Shown piece after piece: positions 9,906-22,384 of a stretch of 64,000 nt of DNA (positions are counted from its first letter, which is position 1; every line of letters begins with the position of its first letter). This DNA is from Cristatella mucedo (Eukaryota > Bryozoa > Phylactolaemata > Cristatellidae). The notes under the pieces are model-generated. The model was given only the letters and a program-made list of their open reading frames with translations, made no database searches and was not told the origin of the DNA. The translations under genes and the position numbers were made by a program. The DNA lies in assembly GCA_009760855.2 (NCBI GenBank), contig WPIO01000360.1, positions 1 to 64,000 of the forward strand. Reading direction: 5' to 3'.

Positions 9906-12450
9906 TCCTCATCACCGACCAGGTGAAGCAGCGAGAGAACTCTTAGCCGCCTTTCATTTTCTGGCTCAGCATTGGGGATTTGACCAATTCTCGCCGAAAG
10001 CTCTGCCAAACCGGTTGGTATGTGGCCTTTCGTTCAATGATACTCGGCAAAAGCCATTGACAGTAAAAATTCTGACACTGGAGATGACGTTAGGCAGTGC
10101 GACAGAGGCAGAGCAGTTGAAAAAAGAGGTTTGCAGCGATGGTAAAGAGTTCCGGGCATTTGACTGCCAAACTTTTGCCGGTTGACAGGATGAGCAGACC
10201 CACTCTAAGCCAATTGCCTGCAAATGCGTCTCTTGCTGCTCAATGCAGGACGGCCGACACCAATTCAATTGTTACCACAGCGTATGCCACGTCTGCAGGA
10301 TAAAAGGTCAAGTGTATAGTAATAAAGATCGGCATCCGATTCGAACGGCAGAAAAGGTGACTGCCAGAAAAACCAATTCACACAACTCCGAGGACGACAG
10401 AAAAGTGTCAGACGACGTTGTTTTATACATTCTGCAAGAATTAAGACCCACAAATTGTGCATGATAAGGGTCCCTGTTGAAGGAACACTTTTCACATGAA
10501 ATTCGATGAGGTAACGAGCATTTCTACACTATCTGCACATGAGTGTAAGCGAGGCTGACCTCGCCCCACCCTGGAGCCCACAAAAATTACGCTGCGGCCA
10601 TTTGGCGCTACTGCAGAGGTATCTCCTGTTGGTGTAATTCATCCTAAGGCTAAAAAACAGAAACAGATCCACGCTCGACTCTTTATAATTGCCGACACCA
10701 ACATACCGCTGTTCGGCTGAGAAAGGATGGCTTTCGATCTAGATATCGGAGGCTGGATGGTTTCTGCGAATTTATTGACAGAGCATCTAGACTTGGACGC
10801 TATTCTACAACAGCATGACGATCTCGTCTACCAGACACTGGGTAGGTTTAGCAGCGTTAAGGCCAAGTTGCATGTTCGAGAAAATGCTATACTCATGCAT
10901 ATGGAATATCCAACTGCACCATTTTTGATACGTGAGAAGGTGTAGGCTGAGCTAGTCAAATTGCTCTCTGACGGGGTCATTTTGCAAGTCTAGCAGAGCG
11001 AATAAGCGACTCTAGTAGTGCCAGTAATTAAGATCTACGGCTCAATCCACCTCTGTGGGAACTGCAAAGTGATGCTGAACGCTCAGCTAATAATTGATGC
11101 ATACCCAGCGCCTTCAATAGACGACTTACAGAAAAAACTAAATGACGGAACTTTATTTTCAATGCTGGACCCATCCCGTGCACGCTAGTCAAACTTGAGA
11201 ACGAGTCAAAAGTTTTTTTTAGCATTACTATTCACAGGGGTTTGGTTAAATACAACCGCTTGCCGCTCGGTGTTGCCTTCTCTCCTGCTATTCATCAATG
11301 GGCAACGGATCATTTGCTGTCTGGACTGCCTGGTGTATTGTGCTACCAGGATGACATTTTTGTGACAGGGTAGGACGATCTTGCTACATGCACAGTCTGT
11401 CTTCGATGATGGCAAAAACTGCAAAGCGTTGGCCTCAGAGTAAGCAGAGAGAAGTGCGCCTTCATAAAGCGATCTATTGTATACCTTGGGCGTCAAATAG
11501 ACAAGAACGGCATACACCACACAGAGGACACAGTGGCAGCCATACAAGACGCCCTGCCACCTACGCAAGTCAGTGGCCTTCGGTCATTCATACGGATGGT
11601 GCAATGTATCGCAAGTTCTTGCCCAACCTAGCAAAGGTATTGCAACCCCTTGTACGAATTGCTTCAAAGCCAACCTGGTGGCCATGGACTGCTTACCTAT
11701 CACCGCCCACTTATTACTATCGTCGGCCCTGGACTTCTGACTACTGCTACCATGCGTAAGCAGAACTGTGCGGTTGTGTTGTCTGAACACACATATAACT
11801 TCGAGTACAGGTGGTCAGAATATCATGCTAACGCTGATGATAGGTCTACCCAGGGTAACTGTGTCTGACAACGGACGGCAGTTCACCTCTGAGGGTTTCT
11901 TGAGTTTCCTACAAGCTAAAGGCATCAGGCACTTCCTTTCGGTGCTTTATCACCCATGGAGCAATTGACTAGCTGAGCACTTTGTACAAACGTTCAAGCA
12001 GGCACATGCAGCTAGTACAAGCGATACGCAGGTGTGCATCGACCTGTTACTGTTTAAGTACTGCTCCTCTGAGAATGCCACTACCGGACCCACCCATCTC
12101 AGTGAGTGCTGGCCGAAAATCGTGCACGTACCTGAACCTGGTCGTCCGGCCACTGAAGGTGCTGCCACGTCTTCATCTCCAACTCGGCCTCACAGATATG
12201 CTAATGGAGACCTGGTGTAGTACAAGGATTATCGTCACAGGACGACAATTTGGTCTCCAGAAACCATAACCACAGGCACCTGCAGTGGGATGGATTGGGT
12301 AGAGTCAGGAGATGGTGCTGACTGCACGATTCGTCACCAAAGCAAGCTTGGCTGGCAAGATTTAACACCACACACTGACCAGGAGACCCAGGGAAGGTGC
12401 GAGCAGGATCCGGGAAGAGAAAGATCGGCTCCCCATTACACAAGTTATGC
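9906..12450 (+). mobile_element. Ty3/gypsy LTR retrotransposon remnant (gag-pol)
   Basis: In order along the plus strand the following can be read. A gag-like zinc-knuckle relic (CYHSVCHVCRIKG) is near 10270. A protease-like tail (ADTNIPLFG) is near 10700. A reverse transcriptase at 10945-11600 includes VPVIKIYGSIHLCGNCKV, YNRLPLGVAFSPAIHQ, the YQDD catalytic box near 11340, and KCAFIKRSIVYLGRQIDKNG. An integrase core end (SDNGRQFTSEGF, AKGIRHFLSVLYHP) lies near 11860-11960, followed by a C-terminal region like the integrase tail up to about 12280. Numerous stops and frameshifts, and apparent loss of most of the RNase H part, make it inactive. LTR boundaries were not found. Confidence 0.8.
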
Positions 12451-12984
12451 TAATGGTAATAATAATGCTTCAGCTGTGGCAAAGCCACTGACATAATCAG
12501 CCAAGGCCCTACAGCAGCCGCTGAGAGTACCATGACCCATACTGACTCGCAGCTATACCTTGAAACTCCGGACACTAAGGTTGATATTATAAGCCCATCG
12601 ACAGAGAGCCTCCGTGAATATTTGGAGGTAGAAACATCGAAATAATGGAGGTGGATTCGTCTCGGACAGCAGCACCACATACTAAAGCCAAAATGCACTA
12701 CCTACATCGACCCGTATCAACCATGGACACTCTCCTCTATACCTATGGGACTTTGTACCACGAGACCGGCGCTGTATCGGCCACTGTAGGGAAGAGAGGA
12801 TGTTGGGCCCGCCTGACTTGTCCAGACTCCGCCCTCTTACGGCAGAGAACAGCCGACCAATTTCCAGCAGCTGCTTGCAAGCCCTAGCGGCTTTTGTGGT
12901 TCCCTAATAGCCGCCATCTGCCTGAACCGTCTTGATCCGTGACAGTGCGAAGAAATATAACTGCAAGTCACCTACAATGTAGAA

Positions 12985-13170
12985 ATTCAGGTCTTGCATT
13001 GGATTGAGTGATAGTATTCCAGTGCTGTTGCTTCCATCTTAGTGGCTGACTTCCTGATCGTGTCTATCTTGTTGACAAAGAAGCTAGAGAAGCGATCGCC
13101 TTGATCGTCACATGGATCTCTTTGTAAGGAGCTAACCTGGGAGCGATAAACGAGATGGTTTAAAGCACCG
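12985..13170 (-). mobile_element. L2-A fragment (start of reverse transcriptase ORF)
   Basis: The minus strand encodes a relative of the L2-A segment just before the reverse transcriptase (RDPCDDQGDRFSSFFVNKID against DDPNNGLADRFSRFFVQKID). It is truncated on both sides. Confidence 0.75.
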
Positions 13171-13519
13171 ATCCACACTCCCTGTTATTAGCTCACTCGC
13201 TGGGCCGCAGTTGTTGTGAACAGTTGATCGTTGCTAAATTGTAATTTAAGTTCGAAGGGGCAGCGTCTGTTGGGCCGGCTACATGCCAGCTAGAATGAGT
13301 CATGCAGCTATTGGAAGCCTCTTTAATTCTGTGTGATAAATGCCTGCTATCTGAAAACCATTGGAATAATTATTTGCGAGCAGGTCCAGGGATAGCTGGA
13401 TGCATTTTTGATGACCGAGACGTGGATGACACCTTGCTCTGGCAGCTGTGTATTTTAGACCAGACATCCCCGGGCTCTCATATTTTTCAATCCTAGTGAT
13501 CTCACAAGGTTTTATTCTG

Positions 13520-14355
13520 GGTTTTGATTTTAGTTCTCCTGAAGATTGTGGCTAAGCAGCTTTTAGCACAACTTAAAAAAAACGTCAGAAAGTTCCAGTC
13601 TGGCTTCAAGCGGCAGCACTCCACTGAAACTGTTCTCCTCCACATTGTCAGTGGCGTCCTAGGCAGCAACGATGATTGGAATGTCACTGCCCTTGCTCTG
13701 CTAGATCTACCACCTGCCTTTGACATTACTGATCGAGATATCCTATCATGAACGATTCAGAACAGCGACCGGTCTTTTTGAAGAGGGGCTGGCAAGATTC
13801 CAATCGTACTTGTTTGATAATGTTCAACCCGTGTCATTTGGGGTCTGGTCTCATCCACCAGACCAATCGCCCGTTGTCGAGTCACAAAAAGGGCCGTCCT
13901 CAGCTCTTGGCTGTTCTCCATTTATACTCAACCTCTGGAAAAAGTTATTTGGGCCAGGGAATCACCAGGCTATCATTTTCACGCTGACGATAGATGCTCA
14001 TATCTGTCGTTAAAAAACCCAGAATCTGCTGCAGCCACGATAAACGGAATGCTCGCATTGCAGACATTCGATCCGGGATGTCAGAAAATATCCTTAAACT
14101 AAATGACAAATAGGCGGAACTACTAGGGCAGCCCAAGCGTGTGCCTGGACTCTTTTTCGAGCTTTGCTCTTCTAATAGGCAATGCTGTCGTGGCTATCGC
14201 TGAGTGCTTGGAACTCGGGTGTCATCTTAGACCGCCGCCTAAATTTTGAAAGTTACTCAAGAAGACAGCTTCCTCCGCGTCACGCCATCACGTCCGATCG
14301 TTATGCGAGATTAGGAGCTATCTTCCACAGCAGCTTGCCAAACATAGAGCTAGCT

Positions 14356-14396
<41 letters not shown>

Positions 14397-14830
14397 TTTT
14401 GTAATTGTCTTTTCGCTGGCTGCCAAAAAAGCCAGGCCACTGAAGCTGGTGATGACAATGACAGCAAGGCTAGTTTACAAATCCTAGAGGATTGACCGTG
14501 TGCCTTCTTTGCTGAAAGAGCTTGGATGGCTGCCGTTTGATCGGCGGATACAGAGAAAAGTTCTTACGCTGACTCACAAAACCCTCAACGGCTTGGCTCT
14601 TTCATACCTAGCTGAACTGCTGTACCAGTTTCAGCATCCCCTTGCCCTCAGTTCCTGTGTGGAGAATAAATTAGCTGTTCCGTTCTTCTGCTCAAAGACC
14701 GTCGGCGACAAAACCTTTTGCTTTGCAGGTCCTAGACTGTGCAACTCACTATTACAATTCTTACTCAAAAACTGCTCTCCTGTTGCTGACGGTGGCACAA
14801 GGTTTCCAGCCGTCCTGAGCTACTAATTCC
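13520..14830 (+). mobile_element. LINE-B reverse transcriptase remnant (CR1/L2-like)
   Basis: Frames at 13524-13751 encode AKQLLAQLKKNVRKFQSGFK and STETVLLHI, then LALLDLPPAFDITDRDIL. These are the QSGF--HSTET and L-DL--AFD-DH blocks of CR1/L2-type reverse transcriptases. A C-terminal part at 14500-14826 has LKELGWLPFDRRIQRKVLTL and then TFCFAGPRLCNSLL. Frames shift and stops intervene. A short (CT)n run lies inside at about 14361-14388. This is a different family from L2-A. Confidence 0.7.
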
Positions 14831-14940
14831 ATGCTACTCACTACCTCTACTGATCTCCTGACTCTGCTATGCTTCCCACTTTCTCCTTGTTACGTGAGAT
14901 GAAGTTTGTTAGCTACCGAATGCATATCGCTTATAACAAT
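14831..14940 (+). mobile_element. LINE-B 3' end
   Basis: Contains 'ccatgctactcactacctct', 'ctgctatgcttcccacttt' and 'gtta-gtgagatgaagt', matching the tail at 7046-7200. It abuts a minus-strand L2-A tail at 14941. Confidence 0.65.
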
Positions 14941-15045
14941 AACAATGACACTAATAAAAATACATTTGATATATCGCCCTCAGAGAACTCACTGTCGTTC
15001 GAAGGCACTTTACACTTGCTGAAAAGGAAGCACGATCCATGCTCA
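14941..15045 (-). mobile_element. L2-A 3' tail
   Basis: Shows '(aat)n-like' sequence, then 'cgccctcagagaactcact', 'aggcactttacacttgctga' in minus orientation. Only the terminal 100 bases are kept. Confidence 0.7.
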
Positions 15046-15990
15046 TTGGAAGGACGATGCCTGGGAGCAGACGATGCGGTTCAGCGCCGGTTCAGAAGTA
15101 GTAGAGCAGCCCCGTTCAAGTGCCGTGCCAGGAAGGTCTCGCCGGTGGTGCGTGCAGTCCCCGCACGACGAGTGGTTCCTTGTTGTTGGAAATGCCGGCT
15201 AGCATGGCAAGCATTGGGACAAGAACTAAGAAGCCGCAAGGACAGTGGGGGGCGGTGGCACGGCGGGCAGTGAGATTGACTACTGGCAAGTGGACGCGAG
15301 CAAGGGAGCTAGGAGGAGGAGCAGGAGGAGGAGAAGGAGAAGGAGAAGGAGGAGAAGTAGGAGGAAGAGAAGGAGGAGGAGGAAAAGGAGGGTTAGCCAG
15401 ACGCCGGACGGAAAACCCAGTGGCGTCAAGAAAGCGCCGCGGTCGTATATTTTAACGACGAGACGCCGACGCTTCGGTGCATCAAATATGAAAGCAGACA
15501 ACGATTCACATAAATTGCTTAAACTTTATCGGGATAAGAAAGACTTTGAATACACTGGAGAGATATCTCATAACACTGGGAAGGAGCTAGCTGGCGTAAC
15601 TTTCCGCACAGGCTCAGCTACCCATAAAAAATGCTACATGTAAACACGATTTTGAACATGGAAAGTCGAGGCGAGCACAATTACGGCTCGCCTATAACGG
15701 GGAAACTAGCCTACTCTTACATGCCGGTCATCTTTTCTTTGCGAGAGCTTCGCTCTGATGCGGTAGGCAGCTGAAGTGTTTCCGGCTAGCTCGGACGCCG
15801 ACTCGACCGTGCTGAGGTGGCTAAAAACAAACCGCAGCCAATAGCTAACTAATCGAATGGCCTGCGGCCGCACCACTGCAGCAAATGTCGCATATGCTAC
15901 TGCACTTTAACCTGTGTGCCCAATTAATGCTGGCCAACTTCTCGATGCTGTGCCGATGCTCGAGGCTGTCCGTGCAGAAAGATGGAGAGA
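15046..15990. other. Unassigned stretch with a purine-rich (GGA)n-like patch
   Basis: 15305-15395 is an imperfect GGA/GAA repeat on the plus strand. Low-complexity arginine- and glycine-rich frames cross it and are not credible proteins. A 54-codon continuation after it (near ASNMKADNDSHKLLKLYRDK, 15477-15643) has a normal amino-acid mix but no recognised domain. Confidence 0.4.
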
Positions 15991-15991
15991 G

Positions 15992-16856
<865 letters not shown>

Positions 16857-16858
16857 AC

Positions 16859-16876
16859 GCATACACACACAACTCT

Positions 16877-16908
<32 letters not shown>

Positions 16909-16925
16909 CACGCAGACACACACAA
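16859..16925. repeat. (CA)n microsatellite
   Basis: Alternating CA with a few CG and GA interruptions, directly following the GA tract, so the two form one compound satellite. Confidence 0.95.
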
Positions 16926-19276
16926 TGCCAAACCTACGATCTATCTCGAATCGATCAACGAGTCTATCGCTCTCTCTTAGCCTGACGGTGCTAGCGACGG
17001 CTGGAGCAGAGCTGAGTGCTCTGGGTGGAATGCCACCTGCTACCAGCTATAACCAACTTCGGCACGACCACTAGCTTCGAAGCATCGCGTGGAGGGACTA
17101 AAAATTGGAGGTGACATATATAGCGACTTCTCGGCCTGCAGGCAATAAACCCTCTGTCGGCCAGGGTGCGATGATGTTGAGCTCAGCCGCAGCTGGAGGC
17201 AGGCAGATGCTGTGGCAGGCTACAGCGTCCGGGAACACAAATTTCTCAACAAGGGGGAGGCAGCTGCAGCTGCTAATGGCGACCAGGCACGCTCTCTCTC
17301 CTTCCTCTATTTTCTGTCTGTCTGCCTCTCTCTCCAAATATCTGTCTTCGTGTATCCCTCTCATTCTTTCTGTCTGTCGTCTCTTTCTCTCTTCTATTCT
17401 CTGTCTGGGGCCTTATAGTTGCTCTCTATCTCTCTTGCTTTCTGCTTCACATTCTCAAATGGTAAGGCTCTACTAGAGCACATCTGATGTTTAATAGGTC
17501 TCGATGGAGGGGTTAATGGGTGACAGGCCCGTCTGTAGCTTGCCTCTCACCCAGCGCCCGGTAGTGGCGAATCGATGCTACAGGCAGCTCTTCCACGCTC
17601 AACACAGACCGCTACGGTTTTTCATCGTCGGTAAAAGTGCCAGCTTAACATTAAGGCGGCAGTGAGACACGGCACGCGAACGTGCCAACCTCTGCCGACA
17701 GTGGTGACAGGGGCCCGTGTGAGATGGTTGAAGTTTGCCGCTCAGTCTTTGAGCGTACTTTACAAAAGTCACCTCAGCTATTGGATAGTCTTGATGGAGT
17801 CACAGATAGATACATTGCATTACATGGGCTGAGCTGCTCCCTACCGCCGGTATTTCATAAGTACTCCATGCTCATCTACTGTGCCCATCGGGATGTGAAG
17901 CGAACTTTGTACGCCTGGTACTGGTGCTCTGAGCTGTTGCTCCGGTTACCGGTGCCCTGGACTGGCTTCCGAGAGACTGGTACCTTGGGAATAATGCATT
18001 AGCTGCCACTGAGCAGATTAGCTACTTCAGCAGTTCTCTGCTTTTCTCCCGATGCTCATCGCCCTCTAGAACCGGTGATTTTTTTGCCGCGGAACATTTC
18101 ATCATTTGCTTATTCCTTGATCCGTTTCAACCTCTGTTCTTGCTATTTTTTCATCCTGCATGGACCATTTCGTTGAGCCCAAAAACAGTTCTCTCAGCTT
18201 ATCCAGCAACGAAAGCTTGCCAAGGTCATTTCAGTCAGGTGATGGCTAATGGATCGTACATAAAAGAAGCCCCAGAGTGTGCTGCAGTTGGAAATCTTTG
18301 CATCTGCTATGCAAGAAATTTTTAAAAATAAAGAGCGACCAGAGACCGTCTGCGGTTTCAGCAAACACTAAACTTGCAAAAAGATCATTTCTAGGAACGA
18401 ACCCAGTACTGGTAAGACTCTGTCTTTTGCACCCAAAACGACCAAGTTACAAAAAGTCTAAACTACAGCAGCATTATAAATACTATTTAAATTAGCCGTT
18501 CAAAATTTCACAGAGTACGGTATTAGTAGTCAATATTGCCATACCTCGAGGGTATATCCATACACTCGCCTGGTGATAACCATGTGAGGCACAGTGCTGC
18601 CGCCAAGCCATTCACTGGTCAATGGTCAATACAATTACAATGTTCAATAATGCAGCCGACGAAGTGAACGTGGGCCGTAGGAAATCCAGACAACACTAAG
18701 TGACACACGGGTCCAATATATAGTATTTCTAAATGATTTCTATTGGTTGAGCAAGCCATCATGTAACGAATCTTAATGTTATTGGCTTCTCTTCATGATC
18801 ACTCTCTGATCAGCCGTAGCCGATGAGGCCTTTGCAGAGACCTATTGGCCTAGGTACACGTGATACTCAGCCAATCAGCAGTGATCTGCAGCTCCAAAAA
18901 TAGAAGTGGTGTCCTGAGTCAGCCAGCACTGCACTCAGGTCAAGGTGAAACCGCCCGGCACACCAGCCAGGAAGTGGATTCAGCCAGCAAACCATACGAC
19001 ACATTCATGACATAGTACAGCGAAGTGAATCGCGCCAGTTACAGATTTTACATACATTGAAAGTGCCTAATTAGAAAAGTAGATAACAAAACTAAACCCG
19101 AGATTAGGACAGTCACGTTACTCTCGACAGCTTCAATTGAAGAACAGCTAAAGATGTTGGAGACCAACATTATTCAGAAACTATTGACACTGATCCTTGC
19201 TTTGCGGCCAATAGGCTAATGTCGGCTGTGGCACTTAGACACGAACTAAGCTGTAGCAATCGCTAGAATTCGTCTG

Positions 19277-19278
<2 letters not shown>
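16926..19278. other. Intergenic stretch without recognised genes
   Basis: Holds a pyrimidine-rich patch at about 17290-17440 and unrelated short frames (for example plus 17682-18002, 106 codons, with no recognisable domain). No transposon or exon signature was identified. Confidence 0.4.
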
Positions 19279-19348
<70 letters not shown>

Positions 19349-19375
19349 ATATATATATATATAATATATGTATAT
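19279..19375. repeat. (TA)n microsatellite
   Basis: About 95 bases of TA repeats with occasional single-base slips, directly flanking the foldback element at 19376. Confidence 0.95.
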
Positions 19376-19500
19376 CCTGCGCTCGCGATTAGAAAATTGA
19401 CCTTATGTCTTTAATTTATAAGAAAAAAATGATTACATATAGTCAAATGTTGTCTTATAAATTAAAGACATAAGCTCCATCTGTTGATCTCGAGCACAGG
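19376..19500. mobile_element. 125-base foldback (MITE-like) element
   Basis: The two ends are inverted copies of each other over about 48 bases. The inner 22 bases (19402-19423 and 19453-19474) are a perfect inverted repeat. The outer part (CCTGCGCTCGCGAT against CCTGTGCTCGAGAT on the opposite strand) is slightly diverged. The loop is 29 bases. No clear target duplication can be read because the left flank is a TA microsatellite. It could be a small MITE or a structured palindrome. Confidence 0.65.
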
Positions 19501-20159
19501 AAGTACATATATATACAGAAAAGATGCTTAATTTATTTCAAGTTTATTTATAGATTAATGGACATCACGCTTTGGAATGCAATGCACCAGAGGTAGAAAG
19601 TGCTCACTTCCCACTAAGTATCAGCGCACGAATCCTGAATGCGACTCCGTAAGAGAACAGACGAGCGTCATAAGAGTGTTAAAAGTTAATCGTTAGCATC
19701 TGCCTTACTCGGGCATACAGTCCACGTAATTTACTTCAGTTGACTGTCGTGCATTGAAAGGTCAAGAGCACCTTTTAGTGCAGTGAGTATCTCTAACTGT
19801 ATTTCAGGTAATGCCAAGTGTACTGCTTGCCATAGGGAAACATTCTTTTATCTCATCAGTTGGAATCCTTGTCTTTGTTGAAGCTGTGACTTTGCCGGCT
19901 TCGTGGGTGAGACCTTGTTTCCTCTACAGGTATTTAGGAGCAGTAACAAATAACATGTTCTTCTGATGAAGCCCTCAATGCAGGTACCCTGCCACAGCTT
20001 AATCGATGAACGATGCGCTGGAGCTGTATTGTCCACTCGTATATCCTAGCATAAGATTGTAATGACCATAAGGGGCCCTACAAATATTAAAGACCTTCAC
20101 AGGGAGGTTGGTGCTTTTTCATGATGTGACCTTAACACGGCGTCAATACATTTCTATTA
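19501..20159. other. Unassigned stretch
   Basis: No recognised gene or transposon. A minus-strand 62-codon frame (19848-20036) has no recognisable domain. Confidence 0.4.
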
Positions 20160-20370
20160 CGTGATAATAATACAATTAATACTACATTTATATAGCCCTC
20201 TCAGAGAACTTGATCTCTTTATAGGCACTTTGCTTATACTGTGGAAGGAAGCTTGATTGAAAGGCTAATGGTAGCATTCTCAATGACAACAAATAACATC
20301 TTTAGAGGCGACATCCACAGGCTCAGCTTGAAAATACGGTTAGTGAAAGCATGCTCATTCTTTAAATGCA
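20160..20370 (-). mobile_element. L2-A 3' tail
   Basis: 'taataatacaattaatac' leads into 'agccctctcagagaacttgatctcttt' and 'aggcactttgct', then 'ggcgacatccacaggctcagc', all matching the minus-strand L2-A 3' region. It is followed at 20375-20460 by a piece of LINE-B tail (for example 'ttttggtgagttacagactgagatacattac'). Confidence 0.75.
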
Positions 20371-20894
20371 GGTATATTTGTTGGTATTCCATCGTAACGC
20401 CCACATAGTTCTCATGGATTTTGGTGAGTTACAGACTGAGATACATTACATTTTGAGTCGCCTTTTGGATTGGCTCATCACACCCTAAGAATAATAATAT
20501 TAATAGTAATAACATACTCGTGCAGCGCCCACTGATAACCTAATCTCATTCAAAGTTTCTTATAAGTGCTGTAAAGTAAGCATAATCGAACGGTTCGTGG
20601 TAAAATTCGCATTTTCAACAATATTTGCATTGTGATTCATGTAAAATTCGTTTTGCCGCGGCATTTGTAGAGGTTAACCGACCAGCACTAGCGCACCCCC
20701 ACCAGATGCACGCTTTCTTTGTGAGAGGTGAGAATGCAAGGGAGACGAGCCACCCTTTAGCTGTTAGATAACGCGACCAGATCGGGTGATTACGCCGGCT
20801 GAGCCCTTACGGGCATGGCTACTCTACTCTAATGTTTTGGACCTCGAGTAGTGGCGTTCGACTTTAAATACTTTGCTAACTGTGGCTGGGTGGA

Positions 20895-20995
20895 GCTCCG
20901 CACCATATATAAAGCGCCCGTGTAGAGATTAAGCTCTCTTAGGGCACTATGCAAGGCTACTATATTTTCATTTATTTATTTATTGGTCTGCTTGT
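20895..20995 (+). mobile_element. SINE 3' end (hairpin tail)
   Basis: Carries 'aaagcgcccgtgtagagattaagctctcttagggcactat', the SINE tail hairpin also seen at 63609 and 39045, ending in an (ATTT)n run. The tRNA-like head was not recognised, so the copy is 5'-truncated or diverged. Confidence 0.6.
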
Positions 20996-21719
20996 AAGTC
21001 AATCACTGTGCGACTGAATGGCACGCCGAGAAGCTACCTGGACAGAATTAAAGCTGTGTCAGCTGGATTAGATTCAGCTGGTCCACATGCAGCTCAGGCT
21101 TTGCATGCGCATTAGTAAATAAATAAATAAATAAATCCTAGCTGATTAAACAGCCTCATTTTGTATAGCGACAGAAGAGCCTTGACGGCTATAGTACTGC
21201 AGATATCCGTTAGTGTAAATGATGGAAAAGGCAAAATACGTGCAGAAGCAAACAACTCTGTGCAGCGTACGGTCATTAGCTGCTCTTAAAATCGTTCGAC
21301 ATTTCGAACGTCTTTTCAGATCCGCTAGCCTGTTCTGTGCTGACAAATATTGGCATACTTTCGTAATATATCGGGTCAGCATTCGGGGTTCGCTCAGAAA
21401 GATTCGTCGGAAAGAGTCGTCAGAAAGAGTGCTGTCTGCTTACAGAGCCCGGATGCTTCTGCGGCTCTTTTCGTTGGTACGTCTTTTCGTTCGTACAGCA
21501 AGAGTTGTGAGGGTCAGTCAAGGTCAAAGTGTTATTGGCTGCCGGCGACTGCATTGTACGTCATCGTCTTATCTCGTGCGAAAGTGAAACTAAAGCAAAA
21601 GCATTTGTGAATATTTCAGTATTTTAGTTGCTTGCATTTGAGACCGTGCCGTTTTGAAAACTTTTAATTGCGATAGCCAAGTACGGTGTAGAGAATTTTT
21701 GAAACTTGAAATTACATAT

Positions 21720-21865
21720 GCTGTATATAACTCATTTGCACAGCACCCTAAAAAACTTAACTCCTTTTTAGGAGCTTCACATACGCCATGGGGCACGACC
21801 GCAAAATCTCAGCCAGAGCTCGGGGTCGGGGAGAGCACCATAACCACTGCGCCGAACCAGATCGT
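21720..21865 (-). mobile_element. tRNA-derived SINE (family 1), minus strand
   Basis: The reverse complement reads 'gcagtggttatggtgctctc' (A-box region, like 'gtggttaaggtgctcgc' at 63540). It continues with 'gtcgtgccccatggcgtatg' (B-box region and joint), then a tail 'gaagctcctaaaaaggagtt' and 'ttttttagggtgctgtgc'. This matches the SINE at 63530-63670 along its length. Confidence 0.75.
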
Positions 21866-22039
21866 TTAGCTTGGATCAGTTACATGAGTGAGAAACTAGG
21901 AGCTGTGTCGACGGCCTTACTATCGTAGCAGGGCTGAACACTGTAGCTGCAATGTCTCTCAAACTTCATTACTTCATCGCCCACCTCAGCACCACCGTCT
22001 GCATACAGCATTTGCCAAAGTGGTTTCGATGGAGTCTGG

Positions 22040-22330
22040 TGGAATTAGAAAATTCTAGACAGCTCGAAATCTCAACAATTACGCTGGTTCCTTGCTAGGC
22101 TTCTCTATTGTAACGCGAAGATATCCAAAACTTTCTTTTTGGCTTTTCTTAGAAAAGCGTTAAAGCTATGCATTGCAAAACGCGTAGAAGCACAACTACT
22201 CTATGAATAAATACTGGCTAAAACACAGTTTTTTCTCCGTTGGGTTCAAAGTAATATTCACTGAAGCCTGCCAAGTCTTGTCGATGGAGCTGTTATGAAT
22301 TTTCATACGTCCCGTGTTTTGAATAAACAG
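22040..22330 (+). mobile_element. Possible reverse transcriptase fragment of a third LINE
   Basis: Shifting frames suggest KALKLCIAKRVEAQLL and then RWVQSNIH--CQVL-DGA-MNFH, which resembles the 'LEK-I-KR' to 'F--G-ST--A' span of a non-LTR reverse transcriptase. It is very degenerate and only suggestive. Confidence 0.3.
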
Positions 22331-22384
22331 CGACAGTGCAAGCTAACATTTAAATTTGGTTTCCCTGCGTGCTTTGATAAGTCA

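Noticed and set aside
15120-15643. Arginine-rich frames as a basic nuclear protein
   Set aside because: The arginine/glycine run comes from a (GGA)n-like repeat, and adjacent frames change identity with each shift.
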